Shown here one piece after another: positions 1-6,771 of a stretch of DNA of 10,433 bases. Each line of letters opens with the position of its first letter. The stretch's first letter is position 1. Made by a program: the position numbers and the translations under genes. The stretch is from assembly GCA_028691575.1 (NCBI GenBank), contig JAQUYY010000046.1:1-10433 (forward strand), written 5' to 3'. The DNA comes from Candidatus Gastranaerophilales bacterium (GTDB lineage: Bacteria > Cyanobacteriota > Vampirovibrionia > Gastranaerophilales > JAQUYY01). Below the pieces are notes generated by a model. The model made no database searches and was not told the DNA's origin. It saw only the letters and a program-made list of their open reading frames with translations.

Positions 1-1
1 G

Positions 2-34
2 TATAAAGAGTATGTTTACAAGGAGAAACAATGA
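2..34 (+). CDS. Possible 3' end of an upstream gene (partial)
   Basis: One frame is open from the window edge and would end in YKEYVYKEKQ before TGA at 32-34. That stop shares the ATGA overlap with the start of the next gene, a layout typical of translationally coupled operon genes, and the Shine-Dalgarno of the next gene would lie inside its last codons. Only ten residues are visible, so no function can be given. The two other forward frames close at 6 and at about 50, so the choice of frame rests on the overlap alone. The context suggests a polysaccharide biosynthesis gene, but that is inference. Confidence 0.35.
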   Translation, partial: YKEYVYKEKQ

Positions 35-624
35 AAAAAAGCATAGCTGAATTTATTAGCGATGAAATTAACGCAATATTAACGTTCTGGCTGATGAAAT
101 TCTTGGATTTATTAGGCTGGTGTGCAATTGCGAATATAATTAGAGCTAATATTCTTAAATTATTCGACATAAAATTAGGCAAAAATTGCAGAATTTCAAC
201 AGGTGTGCATATTCATAACAGGCTTATTCCGCTTGAAATCGGAGAAAATACGTTTATAAACAAAAATGTATATTTTGATGTCGGCAATGCCCCGGTAAAA
301 ATAGGCAAATGTTGCGATATAGGTTTTGGAGTAACGATAGTGAACGCTAAACATACTCTAAAATCAAACTTTACAACACGCCGATTGCATGAACCAAATT
401 TACCCATAATAATTGAAGATTATGTATGGGTTGGCTGTAACTCTACCGTATTAGGCGGTGTAACAATAGGTAAAGGCTCAGTAATCGCAGCAGGAAGTGT
501 TGTTGTCAAAGATGTTTTGCCAAATACAGTTGTTGCCGGAGTTCCGGCCAGGGAAATAAAAAAAATAATTTATGAGGAATCAAACAAATATGAAAAAACA
601 GAAAAAAATCTTATTTTTAACTAA
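31..624 (+). CDS. Hexapeptide-repeat O-acetyltransferase (LbH family, maltose/galactoside acetyltransferase-like)
   Basis: This protein probably transfers an acetyl group from acetyl-CoA to a sugar of a surface polysaccharide or a precursor, in the cytoplasm. At 197 residues it matches small left-handed beta-helix acetyltransferases of the NodL/WcaF/Maa type. Hexapeptide repeats run from about residue 48 to 165, with I-G-x-x-x turns at 70-75, 91-96 and around 146-158. The likely catalytic base is H108 in VNAKH, and the signature PIIIEDYVWVG...GGVTIGKGSVIAAGSVVVKD at 125-161 is followed by AGVPAREIKK, which closes the acetyl-CoA site. Residues 14-38 are hydrophobic and may form an amphipathic membrane-facing helix. 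The ATG at 31 has AAGGAG at 20-25, five bases before it. It overlaps the glycosyltransferase by 35 bases, so the two are probably coupled. The acceptor sugar cannot be read from sequence. Confidence 0.85.
   Translation: MKKSIAEFISDEINAILTFWLMKFLDLLGWCAIANIIRANILKLFDIKLGKNCRISTGVHIHNRLIPLEIGENTFINKNVYFDVGNAPVKIGKCCDIGFGVTIVNAKHTLKSNFTTRRLHEPNLPIIIEDYVWVGCNSTVLGGVTIGKGSVIAAGSVVVKDVLPNTVVAGVPAREIKKIIYEESNKYEKTEKNLIFN
574..579 (+). promoter_or_regulatory. Ribosome binding site that favours the glycosyltransferase start at 590
   Basis: GAGGAA lies about ten bases before ATG 590. The alternative in-frame ATG at 572 has only GGGAAA at 551-556, about fifteen bases away, and the GAGG lies inside its second and third codons. 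The spacing to 590 is slightly long, so the choice is probable rather than certain. Confidence 0.55.
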
Positions 625-1744
625 TATAATTTCTCCTTATATGAACGATTTTTTCAATACTTTAGTGGATTATAGCGATATTGATTTTGAAGTTTGTGCT
701 TGTTCAAAAATTGAACCGGATAGAGAATGGGACATAAGTTTTTTGAAGAACACAAAATATAAATATTCGATTTTAAAAGATATATTTATGCTAAAACAAC
801 CTTTTCGTAATAGATTTGCCTACATTGGCGGATTAAGCCTTTTAAAAAAAATTTCTGAGTTTGATACTATTATTTTTAAAGGAGGAACAAGGTTTGTCGG
901 GCCTTTATTTGTAATTATTTCAAGACTAATGAAGAAAAAGACGGTTCTTTGGGAGCAGAATTCAATAGAAACAACAAATACGACACTTAAAAAATTTGTT
1001 AAAAAATTATATATAAACGACAGCCTTTTTGATAATTTTATAGCTTATGGAAGTCATGTAAAAGAATTTATTTTAAAACTTAATCCAAACGCCCAAAACA
1101 AGGTAAAATTAGTTTTTTCCGCTATTAACAATGCAAAATTTAAGAATAGATATTTAAAATTAAAACCGAAAAGAAATTTAATCAGAAAAAAATTAAAAAT
1201 AGAAAAAAATCAAAATGGTATTCTTTTTGTCGGAAGGTTCGTGAAAGAAAAAAATATTTCAAGCCTTATTGGTGTTGCTTATATCTTAAAAAACAGATAT
1301 GACCTGAATTTCCGGTGCTTTTTGGTTGGAAATGGTGTTTTAAAAAATCAATTGCAAAAACAAATTAACAATCTAAAATTGAATGATTATATTAATATTA
1401 TTCCTTTTCAGCAGTTTGAAAAATTGTCAATGTTTTATATAGGAGCAGATTTACTTGTAATTCCATCAACTTTTGATCCCTGGCCGATTGTAACGATGGA
1501 GGCGATGAATTTTGGTTTGCCGATAGTAGCATCAAATAAAGCAGGAGTTAAAGACATTTTAAAAGATGGACAAAATGGCTATATTTATGATATTACAAGT
1601 ACTAATGCTTTTGCTAAAGCGATTTTGCAGGCGTTAAAAAAAGCTGATGATTTTGGCAAAAATTCAGAAGAAATTATAAAAGAAGTAAATTTTGACAAAG
1701 TTTGCAAAACCATACAGGAATTAGTGCTTAATCCTATAAAATAA
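590..1744 (+). CDS. Glycosyltransferase family 4 (GT-B fold)
   Basis: This is a retaining sugar transferase of the GT4 type, 384 residues from ATG 590, likely acting at the cytoplasmic face of the membrane in surface glycan assembly. The N-terminal KKILFLTNIISPYMNDFF begins the acceptor Rossmann domain. The donor domain starts around residue 211 with FVGRFVKEKN, continues through FLVGNG, and carries FDPWPIVTMEAMNFGLPIVAS at about 295-315. The usual E-x7-E pair of GT4 enzymes appears here as D296-x7-E304, a variant seen with the DPW pattern in some members. The distal tail has GVKDILKDGQNGYIYD. It overlaps the acetyltransferase by 35 bases, so both probably modify the same glycan. An ATG at 572 would add six residues but has a poorer ribosome site. 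Donor and acceptor sugars are unknown. Confidence 0.88.
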   Translation: MKKQKKILFLTNIISPYMNDFFNTLVDYSDIDFEVCACSKIEPDREWDISFLKNTKYKYSILKDIFMLKQPFRNRFAYIGGLSLLKKISEFDTIIFKGGTRFVGPLFVIISRLMKKKTVLWEQNSIETTNTTLKKFVKKLYINDSLFDNFIAYGSHVKEFILKLNPNAQNKVKLVFSAINNAKFKNRYLKLKPKRNLIRKKLKIEKNQNGILFVGRFVKEKNISSLIGVAYILKNRYDLNFRCFLVGNGVLKNQLQKQINNLKLNDYINIIPFQQFEKLSMFYIGADLLVIPSTFDPWPIVTMEAMNFGLPIVASNKAGVKDILKDGQNGYIYDITSTNAFAKAILQALKKADDFGKNSEEIIKEVNFDKVCKTIQELVLNPIK

Positions 1745-1779
1745 TAATTAAAAATGATACACTTTATTTCAATTTTAGA

Positions 1780-1805
1780 CAAAAATGACTTTCATTGTTT
1801 ATTTT
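1780..1805 (+). terminator. Weak AT-rich hairpin, possible terminator after the glycosyltransferase
   Basis: AATGA at 1784-1788 can pair with TCATT at 1792-1796 over a three-base loop, and the stem can be extended past a bulged G by As on the left and Ts on the right. A T-rich run follows (TTTATTTT at 1798-1805). The stem is short and nearly all A-T, so termination would be partial at best. Confidence 0.3.
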
Positions 1806-1810
1806 ACAAG

Positions 1811-1816
1811 TATAAT
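1811..1816 (+). promoter_or_regulatory. Promoter -10 element for recJ
   Basis: A perfect TATAAT lies 33 bases before the chosen TTG start, giving a leader of roughly 25-30 bases. At 17-18 bases upstream only a poor -35 (GACTTT / ACTTTC, 1787-1793) is visible, and there is no TG extension. It sits in the only gap between the glycan genes and recJ, where a new unit is expected. Confidence 0.5.
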
Positions 1817-1838
1817 ATTGTTAAATTAAACAACTATT

Positions 1839-1842
1839 GGAG
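1839..1842 (+). promoter_or_regulatory. Shine-Dalgarno site that fixes the TTG start of recJ
   Basis: GGAG lies exactly six bases before TTG 1849. The in-frame TTG at 1837 overlaps this site and has no purine-rich run of its own at proper spacing, so 1849 is the better start. Confidence 0.7.
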
Positions 1843-1848
1843 CATATT

Positions 1849-4245
1849 TTGGTCAAATTAAAAAAATGGATATATCCTGAAGAAAAAGTCATTTCTTCTG
1901 AAATCATAAAACTTTGCGGGTCAAATATTATAGCAAAACTTCTTATAGATAGAGGCATTGACACTATTGACAAAGTGAAAAACTTTTTGTCTCCAGAAAA
2001 AACGGAATTAAAATCGCCATACGTTTTTAAGGATATGAAAAAAGCAGTCGAAAGAATAAAAATAGCTATTGATAAGCAAGAATTGATTTTAATTTACGGA
2101 GACTTTGATGCTGACGGTGTTACAAGCACATCATTACTTTTAAAAATGTTTAAAAAATTAGGTGCAAATGTAGATTTTTATATTCCCGACCGTTCAAAAG
2201 AAGGGCATGGGCCAAATAAGAAAGCCCTAATTCAACTAATCAGCAAAAAACAGGCAAAACTGATTATAACAGTTGACTGTGGAATCAGCAGTATTGATGA
2301 AGTAAAACTGGTAAATTCGCTCGGTAGAGATATTATTGTTACCGATCACCATGATGCACCCGAAGTTTTGCCAGATGCTTATGCAATCATAAACCCTAAA
2401 GCATATTCAAAAATGGAAACAATAAACGAGTCTGACTGCTATTTGGAATATCTTGCAGGTGTCGGCGTGGCTTATAAATTAGCTTTAGCAATTCTTGAAG
2501 AGTATAATCAGCTTGATTTTAAGGATGAATTATTGCCGTTTGTTGCAATAGGCTCGATTGCAGATGTAGTGCCATTAATTGAAGAAAATCGAGCAATAGT
2601 TAAAATAGGACTTGAGCTTCTTTCTCAAAATCGCCCGTATAATATTGTAAAATTATTAGAAATAGCCGGATTTAAATCTGTTGAAAACTTTTCATCAGAT
2701 CATATTGCTTTTGCAATAGCTCCGAGAATTAATGCAATCGGAAGAATTGACAGTGCATCCGTTGCGGTTGAGTTTTTAACAACTGAAGATAGAGACAGAA
2801 TCGACTACCTGGCAGAAAAACTTAATGAAAATAACAAAATCAGACAACAATTGTCAGAAGAGATTTTTCAGCAAGCAGATGTAAAAGTTCAGGAAGAAAT
2901 TGATTTTAAAAAAACAAAAGGAATTGTTTTAACTCAAAAAGATTGGCATCCTGGGATTATCGGTATTGTTGCATCAAAATTATCTGAAAAATACTATTGT
3001 CCTGTATTTTTAATTTCGATTGACGAAGAAAATGCCCTTTTAAGGTGTTCTGCAAGAAGTGTAGAGGGCTTTCATCTGTTTAAAAATCTCCAAAAATGTG
3101 AGGATTTGCTTGAACATTATGGTGGGCATAGTCAGGCAGCAGGTTTTTCAGCTTTAAAGGAAAATTATGAGCCATTAATGCAAAAACTCAATGAGCTAAT
3201 GAATGAATCTTTGAATGAAGAAATTTTATCACCAAAGCTAAAAGTCGATGCAAATATAACAATGGATGATTTAACAGCTGATTTTATTGAGCAAATCAAG
3301 CAATTAGAACCATTTGGTTCTTGTAACCCTGTTCCTGTTTTTAGTATTTCTAATTTAAAATTAAATGAATATAAACAAATCGGCTCTAATAAAAATCACT
3401 TGAAGTTAGCTTTTTCTTTAGAAGATAAATCAATTGGGGCTGTATGGTGGCAAAACATTGATATAAATGCTAATACAACCCAAAATGTCAATGCTGCATT
3501 TTTTCCTTCAATAAACGAATTTAACGGAAATAAATCAATACAGCTTGAAATTAAAGATATTCAAAACTCAGATATCTTATTAAGAGAGAGTTTTACAGAT
3601 TTAATTTCCTCATATCCAAGATGGGTTGACCATAGAAACAAAAATGATTATGCGAAATATTTAACAAAATATATAAAAACTACAAAAAATTCATATTCTA
3701 TTTTTGCTGAAAGCCAGTCTATTATTGAAAAATTACAAAAATTTCCACTATTTGCAAACAAAATACAAAATAGATTAACTATTCAAAAAACAGATGAATT
3801 ATTTTTATTTGAAATACCTGCAAATAAAATTCTTTTTAATGAACTGTTGGAAAAATCTGATACAAAAATCCTTCATTTTATTCCGATTTTTAAATGGCAA
3901 ATGTCCTCTAATTTATTGATAAAACAGCTTTATGGAATGTTAAAATATGCGCATTCTAACAAAAATGGTTCTGCATCGATTAATGAAATCGCTGCAAAAC
4001 TTTCTTGCGGTATCGATACAACGTTATCATGTCTAAAACTTTTTAATGATGCCAATTATATCAATATTAAGAATTTATCATCAAGCAGTGTAGATTTTGA
4101 ATTAATAACCCAAAACTTGAATTCTTCGATAAGTGATTTGCCTCAATATGATGAATTTATTAAAAATTTGGAATTTTCAATAAACTTCCGAAGAGAAATT
4201 TTAAGCCAAAACATTGATGAAATAAGCGTTTTGTTGACAAAATAA
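1849..4245 (+). CDS. recJ: Single-stranded-DNA-specific 5'-3' exonuclease RecJ, long form
   Basis: RecJ degrades single-stranded DNA from the 5' end in recombinational and mismatch repair, with a two-metal DHH/DHHA1 core. From TTG 1849 it is 798 residues. Motif I is YGDFDADG at 83-90 with D85, D87 and D89; VDCG follows at 142-145 with D143, then the DHH triad TDHHD at 165-169, and IGSIADVVPL at 234-243 with D239. The DHHA1 part carries HPGIIGIVASK at 367-377 and GGHSQAAGFS at 425-434. The linker to the OB-fold reads LEPFGSCNPVPVF, with Cys where Gly is common. A further ~220 residues (from about 575) extend beyond the 577-residue E. coli protein, as in the 786-residue B. subtilis enzyme. The last part, around residues 690-745, looks like a winged helix (SINEIAAKLSCGIDTTLSCLKLF). 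All catalytic residues expected are present. It appears to be its own transcription unit. Confidence 0.95.
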   Translation: MVKLKKWIYPEEKVISSEIIKLCGSNIIAKLLIDRGIDTIDKVKNFLSPEKTELKSPYVFKDMKKAVERIKIAIDKQELILIYGDFDADGVTSTSLLLKMFKKLGANVDFYIPDRSKEGHGPNKKALIQLISKKQAKLIITVDCGISSIDEVKLVNSLGRDIIVTDHHDAPEVLPDAYAIINPKAYSKMETINESDCYLEYLAGVGVAYKLALAILEEYNQLDFKDELLPFVAIGSIADVVPLIEENRAIVKIGLELLSQNRPYNIVKLLEIAGFKSVENFSSDHIAFAIAPRINAIGRIDSASVAVEFLTTEDRDRIDYLAEKLNENNKIRQQLSEEIFQQADVKVQEEIDFKKTKGIVLTQKDWHPGIIGIVASKLSEKYYCPVFLISIDEENALLRCSARSVEGFHLFKNLQKCEDLLEHYGGHSQAAGFSALKENYEPLMQKLNELMNESLNEEILSPKLKVDANITMDDLTADFIEQIKQLEPFGSCNPVPVFSISNLKLNEYKQIGSNKNHLKLAFSLEDKSIGAVWWQNIDINANTTQNVNAAFFPSINEFNGNKSIQLEIKDIQNSDILLRESFTDLISSYPRWVDHRNKNDYAKYLTKYIKTTKNSYSIFAESQSIIEKLQKFPLFANKIQNRLTIQKTDELFLFEIPANKILFNELLEKSDTKILHFIPIFKWQMSSNLLIKQLYGMLKYAHSNKNGSASINEIAAKLSCGIDTTLSCLKLFNDANYINIKNLSSSSVDFELITQNLNSSISDLPQYDEFIKNLEFSINFRREILSQNIDEISVLLTK

Positions 4246-4261
4246 AAATCAGAAAACTTTA

Positions 4262-4280
4262 TTTTAATTAACAATTAAAA
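4262..4280 (+). repeat. Perfect 8-bp AT-only inverted repeat after recJ
   Basis: TTTTAATT at 4262-4269 and AATTAAAA at 4273-4280 are exact inverse complements around a three-base loop, 17 bases after the recJ stop. With no G-C pair and no T run after it, it is a weak hairpin and a poor intrinsic terminator. It may mark an inefficient end of recJ transcription or be chance in AT-rich DNA. Confidence 0.35.
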
Positions 4281-4301
4281 CAATTTAGCCAATATTTTAA
4301 G

Positions 4302-4307
4302 TACAAT
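4302..4307 (+). promoter_or_regulatory. Possible -10 element for the nucleoside transporter
   Basis: TACAAT matches the -10 consensus at five of six positions and lies 37 bases before the start codon. No recognisable -35 is found at 16-19 bases upstream. Read-through from recJ remains possible. Confidence 0.3.
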
Positions 4308-4344
4308 AAAAAGTAAGTGGAAGTATAAAAACAAGGCAGCAGTT

Positions 4345-5628
4345 ATGTTTAATAATTTTTTCGGAATAATTGGGATAATTTTCATCTTGTCATTAGCTTA
4401 TTTAATGTCAAACAACAGAAAAGCCATCAACTGGCATACGGTTATTGCAGGATTGAGCTTGCAACTTTTTTTAGCAATATTTGTTTTGAAAATACCTTTA
4501 GGACAGCAGCTTTTTGGAAAAATAGGCTTTTTTATCAAAAAAATTCTTGATTTTTCAAATGATGGCGCAGAATTTGTTTTTGGTGTTTTGGTCAACAACC
4601 CCAAGGCTTTTGACGAATTATTCGGAAGCCATTTTATATTTGCCACAACTTTAATGTCAACGATTATTTTTGTTGCTGTGCTGGTAAATATAGCTTATTA
4701 TACAGGTTTAATGCAAAAAATAGTTTCTCTTGTGGCAAAAATCGTTTATAAATTAATGAATGTAAGCGGTAGCGAAGCTCTATCAAATGTTGCAAGTGCT
4801 TTTGTCGGTCAAATTGAAGCTCAATTAATGATAAAACCTTATATTTCAGGGATGACAAGTTCCGAGCTTTTAGCTTCGATGGCTGGAAGCATGGCATGTA
4901 TTGCCGGTGGAATAATGGCGGTGTACATTTCGATGGGAGTTCCTGCCGAATACTTACTTGCGGCAAGTATTATGGCTGCACCGGGAGCCTTAGTTGTCTC
5001 AAAAATTGTATTTCCTGAAACACAAAAATCTGAAACAAAAGGTGAGGTTAAATTAGAGATTAAAAAAACACATACAAACCTTATTGATGCTATTTCTCAT
5101 GGTGCCAGTGACGGAATGAGAATTTCCATAAATGTTATTGCCATGTTAATCGGATTTTTGGCTTTAATTGCTATGATAGATGCTATTTTAGGGGTTTCCG
5201 GGAAATTTGTTTATCATTATACTCAATTAAATTTAGGGTTTTTAGACTTGGATTTAAACAATTTAAGTATGAAAGAAATTTTGGGCTCAATTTTTTCTAT
5301 ATTTGCTTTTTTGATGGGTGCGCCATGGGCGGAAGCTCATTCTGTGGGAGCATTAATGGGAACAAAACTTGTTTTTAACGAATTTGTGGCATATTCTGAC
5401 TTAGCGCCAATGATAAAAGACGGTTTACTTTCTTCAAAATCAATTATAATAGCAAGTTTTGCACTTTGCGGATTTGCAAATCTTGGTTCTGTTGCAATGC
5501 AAATTGGCGGTATTGGCGAAATGGCTCCTAATAGAAGAAAAGATTTAGCAAAACTTGGAATGAAAGCATTAATTTGCGGAACTTTTGCATCTTATATATC
5601 CGCAACAATTGCAGGGATTTTAGGTTAA
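4345..5628 (+). CDS. nupC: Concentrative nucleoside transporter, CNT/NupC family
   Basis: This inner-membrane symporter takes up nucleosides using a Na+ or H+ gradient, feeding salvage. It is 427 residues, close to bacterial CNT proteins of about 400-420. The N-terminal part has helices at about 3-21 and 32-50. The first re-entrant loop reads GQIEAQLMIKPYISGMTSSEL from 155, corresponding to the GQTEAPL substrate loop of the family, with Ile for Thr and Gln for Pro but E158 kept. A lipophilic stretch with AGGIMAVYISMGVP follows at 187-200. The second half has GAPWAEA at 325-331, KLVFNEFVAYSDL at 341-353 with E346, and CGFANLGSVAMQIGG at 375-389 with N379 and S382, which match the ribose-contacting residues of the Vibrio cholerae CNT. 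AAGG at 4333-4336 lies eight bases before ATG. The cation and the preferred nucleoside cannot be stated. Confidence 0.92.
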   Translation: MFNNFFGIIGIIFILSLAYLMSNNRKAINWHTVIAGLSLQLFLAIFVLKIPLGQQLFGKIGFFIKKILDFSNDGAEFVFGVLVNNPKAFDELFGSHFIFATTLMSTIIFVAVLVNIAYYTGLMQKIVSLVAKIVYKLMNVSGSEALSNVASAFVGQIEAQLMIKPYISGMTSSELLASMAGSMACIAGGIMAVYISMGVPAEYLLAASIMAAPGALVVSKIVFPETQKSETKGEVKLEIKKTHTNLIDAISHGASDGMRISINVIAMLIGFLALIAMIDAILGVSGKFVYHYTQLNLGFLDLDLNNLSMKEILGSIFSIFAFLMGAPWAEAHSVGALMGTKLVFNEFVAYSDLAPMIKDGLLSSKSIIIASFALCGFANLGSVAMQIGGIGEMAPNRRKDLAKLGMKALICGTFASYISATIAGILG

Positions 5629-5633
5629 ATATT

Positions 5634-5662
5634 TTGACTTAATTTAAAAATACTAATATAAT
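5634..5662 (+). promoter_or_regulatory. Near-consensus sigma-70 type promoter for the pseudopilin
   Basis: TTGACT at 5634-5639 and TATAAT at 5657-5662 are separated by exactly 17 bases, eleven of twelve consensus positions. It starts six bases after the transporter stop and predicts a leader of about 20-25 bases before TTG 5691. This is the best promoter in the window and suggests strong expression of the pseudopilin. Confidence 0.8.
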
Positions 5663-5677
5663 TAAATAAAATTTTAC

Positions 5678-5682
5678 AGGAG
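5678..5682 (+). promoter_or_regulatory. Shine-Dalgarno site that fixes the TTG start of the pseudopilin
   Basis: AGGAG is followed by eight bases and then TTG 5691. Starting there gives a short Lys-rich leader directly before the conserved FTLAE hydrophobic segment, as expected for a prepilin, which supports TTG over any later start. Confidence 0.8.
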
Positions 5683-5690
5683 AATTAAAA

Positions 5691-6320
5691 TTGAAAAAAA
5701 ACAAAGCAGCATTCACTCTAGCTGAAACCCTTATTGTAATTGCGATAATCGGAATAATTGCCGGGATAACTATTCCAATGTTATTTGGCGGAAGCAATGA
5801 TGCCGAGCTAAAAGCAGCATTTAAAAAAATGTATGGGGAAATGACTCAAGTATACAATTTAGTAACTTTTGAAAATGGTACGCCGTATAAATGTACTTAT
5901 CTGACTTCCGGTGGTTCCATACGCACGGAATGTTATGAAATGTACAATGCAATGCTATCTAAAATGAACTACATAAAAAAATGTGAAATAAGCTCTTACT
6001 CAGCATTAGGGACATGTATAGTTTCCGGCGGAGTAATTTATAGTGACGGTACAGAATCTTTCGGAGGATGTGCAGGTTATAGTACGGCTAATCAGAATGC
6101 TTCTCTTTCTTTTGTTTTAAATAACGGAATGTATGTATTTGTTTATGGAGCAGCAGATCCGCATCCTTTATTTGCAATAGATGTAAATGGATTTAAGGGT
6201 CCAAATAATTGGGGAAAAGATGTTTTTGGTTTTCAAATTAAAGATAATAAAATTATAAATGGCGGTTGTGTAACAGGTTCTGTGGCAAACCAAACCGACA
6301 TCTTATCGGGAGCTGACTAA
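5691..6320 (+). CDS. Type IV pilin-like / type II secretion pseudopilin
   Basis: This 209-residue protein carries a class III prepilin signal: a basic leader MKKNKAA, then FTLAETLIVIAIIGIIAGITIPML. Cleavage by prepilin peptidase would fall between A7 and F8, with E12 as the conserved Glu5 of the mature protein. The residue before the cut is Ala, where Gly is usual. The N-terminal helix spans about 8-32 and continues as an amphipathic helix to about 57. The globular part holds six cysteines (68, 81, 98, 109, 127, 193), which could form disulfides outside the cytoplasm. Near the end is a DVNG...KGPNNWGKDVFGF stretch at about 164-181, a pattern common in pseudopilin-like proteins of this type. 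It has its own strong promoter and a terminator, so it is a single-gene unit with no assembly genes nearby. Whether it builds a pilus, a secretion pseudopilus or a DNA-uptake fibre cannot be told. Confidence 0.87.
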   Translation: MKKNKAAFTLAETLIVIAIIGIIAGITIPMLFGGSNDAELKAAFKKMYGEMTQVYNLVTFENGTPYKCTYLTSGGSIRTECYEMYNAMLSKMNYIKKCEISSYSALGTCIVSGGVIYSDGTESFGGCAGYSTANQNASLSFVLNNGMYVFVYGAADPHPLFAIDVNGFKGPNNWGKDVFGFQIKDNKIINGGCVTGSVANQTDILSGAD

Positions 6321-6383
6321 TTAAGTATAATAAGCTTTTCGGCTATTTGTAAATATTCTTAATAAATAAACAAGCAAATTAGG

Positions 6384-6408
6384 CAATTTTTTCACAAAAA
6401 TTGTTTTT
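6384..6408 (+). terminator. Intrinsic terminator after the pseudopilin gene
   Basis: CAATTTTT at 6384-6391 and AAAAATTG at 6396-6403 form a perfect 8-bp stem over a TCAC loop, followed directly by five Ts. The stem has one G-C pair only, so strength is moderate, but the layout is that of a rho-independent terminator. Confidence 0.6.
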
Positions 6409-6413
6409 ATAAT
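6408..6413 (+). promoter_or_regulatory. Possible -10 element for the small gene
   Basis: TATAAT begins at the last T of the preceding terminator, 45 bases before the small gene's ATG. No good -35 lies at 16-18 bases; that region is the terminator stem itself. The placement between a terminator and an ORF is suggestive, but the element may be chance in AT-rich DNA. Confidence 0.3.
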
Positions 6414-6458
6414 AATACGGAAGCTTGGAAGATATTAAAAGGTATTAAAAAATTATTT

Positions 6459-6722
6459 ATGGAATTATCCAAAAATATTAACTTTGACACAAGTATATAT
6501 GAGAATACAAATCCTCTTGTAAAACATACTTTAACCAAAGTTTCTACAGAAGAAATAAGCCAGCTGATAAACAGAATAAATCTGTATCTTGAACATTTTA
6601 AAATTTTAAACAAAAAAAAGACATGTTCAAGAGAGCAAGATAATAAAGCCTGCATTTTAAAAAGGATGAAATCGATTTTATCCTGTGAAATTGCAAATAG
6701 AAAACAAGCAATAAAGACTTAA
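6459..6722 (+). CDS. Small basic hypothetical protein, 87 residues
   Basis: I do not recognise this protein. It is hydrophilic and Lys-rich, without a signal peptide or membrane helix. A predicted amphipathic helix runs through about residues 29-50 (STEEISQLINRINLYLEHFKIL), and the C-terminal part is strongly basic with cysteines at 56, 65 and 76, too few and irregular for a clear zinc site. The ATG lacks a good Shine-Dalgarno: AAAAGG at 6437-6442 is sixteen bases away, in a near-perfect tandem 10-mer (6431-6450). What supports it is position: a terminator ends just before it and a strong terminator follows 50 bases after its stop, so this stretch is a separate + strand unit. It fills most of the gap before gyrB. 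It could be a small nucleic-acid-binding or regulatory protein, or the unit could instead be a non-coding RNA. Confidence 0.5.
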   Translation: MELSKNINFDTSIYENTNPLVKHTLTKVSTEEISQLINRINLYLEHFKILNKKKTCSREQDNKACILKRMKSILSCEIANRKQAIKT

Positions 6723-6734
6723 AATAAAAAACAA

Positions 6735-6767
6735 TATCCCAAATATCCTCTTTATTTATCCCAAATA
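6735..6767 (+). repeat. Direct repeat of TATCCCAAATA, two copies at 22-bp spacing
   Basis: The 11-mer occurs exactly at 6735-6745 and 6757-6767, start to start 22 bases, about two helical turns. It lies between the small gene and its terminator. Repeats in phase on the same face of the helix can be binding sites, but in the 3' untranslated region a role in RNA is equally possible. Chance is not excluded. Confidence 0.5.
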
Positions 6768-6771
6768 ATGG

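Noticed and set aside
4282..4290. AATTTAGCC shared by the regions upstream of the transporter and gyrB (also 6822-6830)
   Set aside because: The distance to the -10 element differs (about 20 versus 27 bases), so it cannot be a common -35, and a 9-mer match is unremarkable in AT-rich DNA.
4664..4966. Minus-strand ORF of 100 residues inside the transporter
   Set aside because: It is the antisense of a well-conserved membrane protein gene, with no ribosome site or recognisable product. Other minus-strand ORFs here are rejected for the same reason.
6326..6331. TATAAT just after the pseudopilin stop
   Set aside because: Its -35 (TTATCG at 6303-6308) is poor and any transcript would meet the terminator at 6384-6408 within about 50 bases. 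A very short RNA is possible but unsupported.
6431..6450. Tandem 10-mers GATATTAAAA / GGTATTAAAA before the small gene
   Set aside because: Only two copies with one mismatch, low complexity, and GGTATTAAAA also recurs by chance at 9406-9415.
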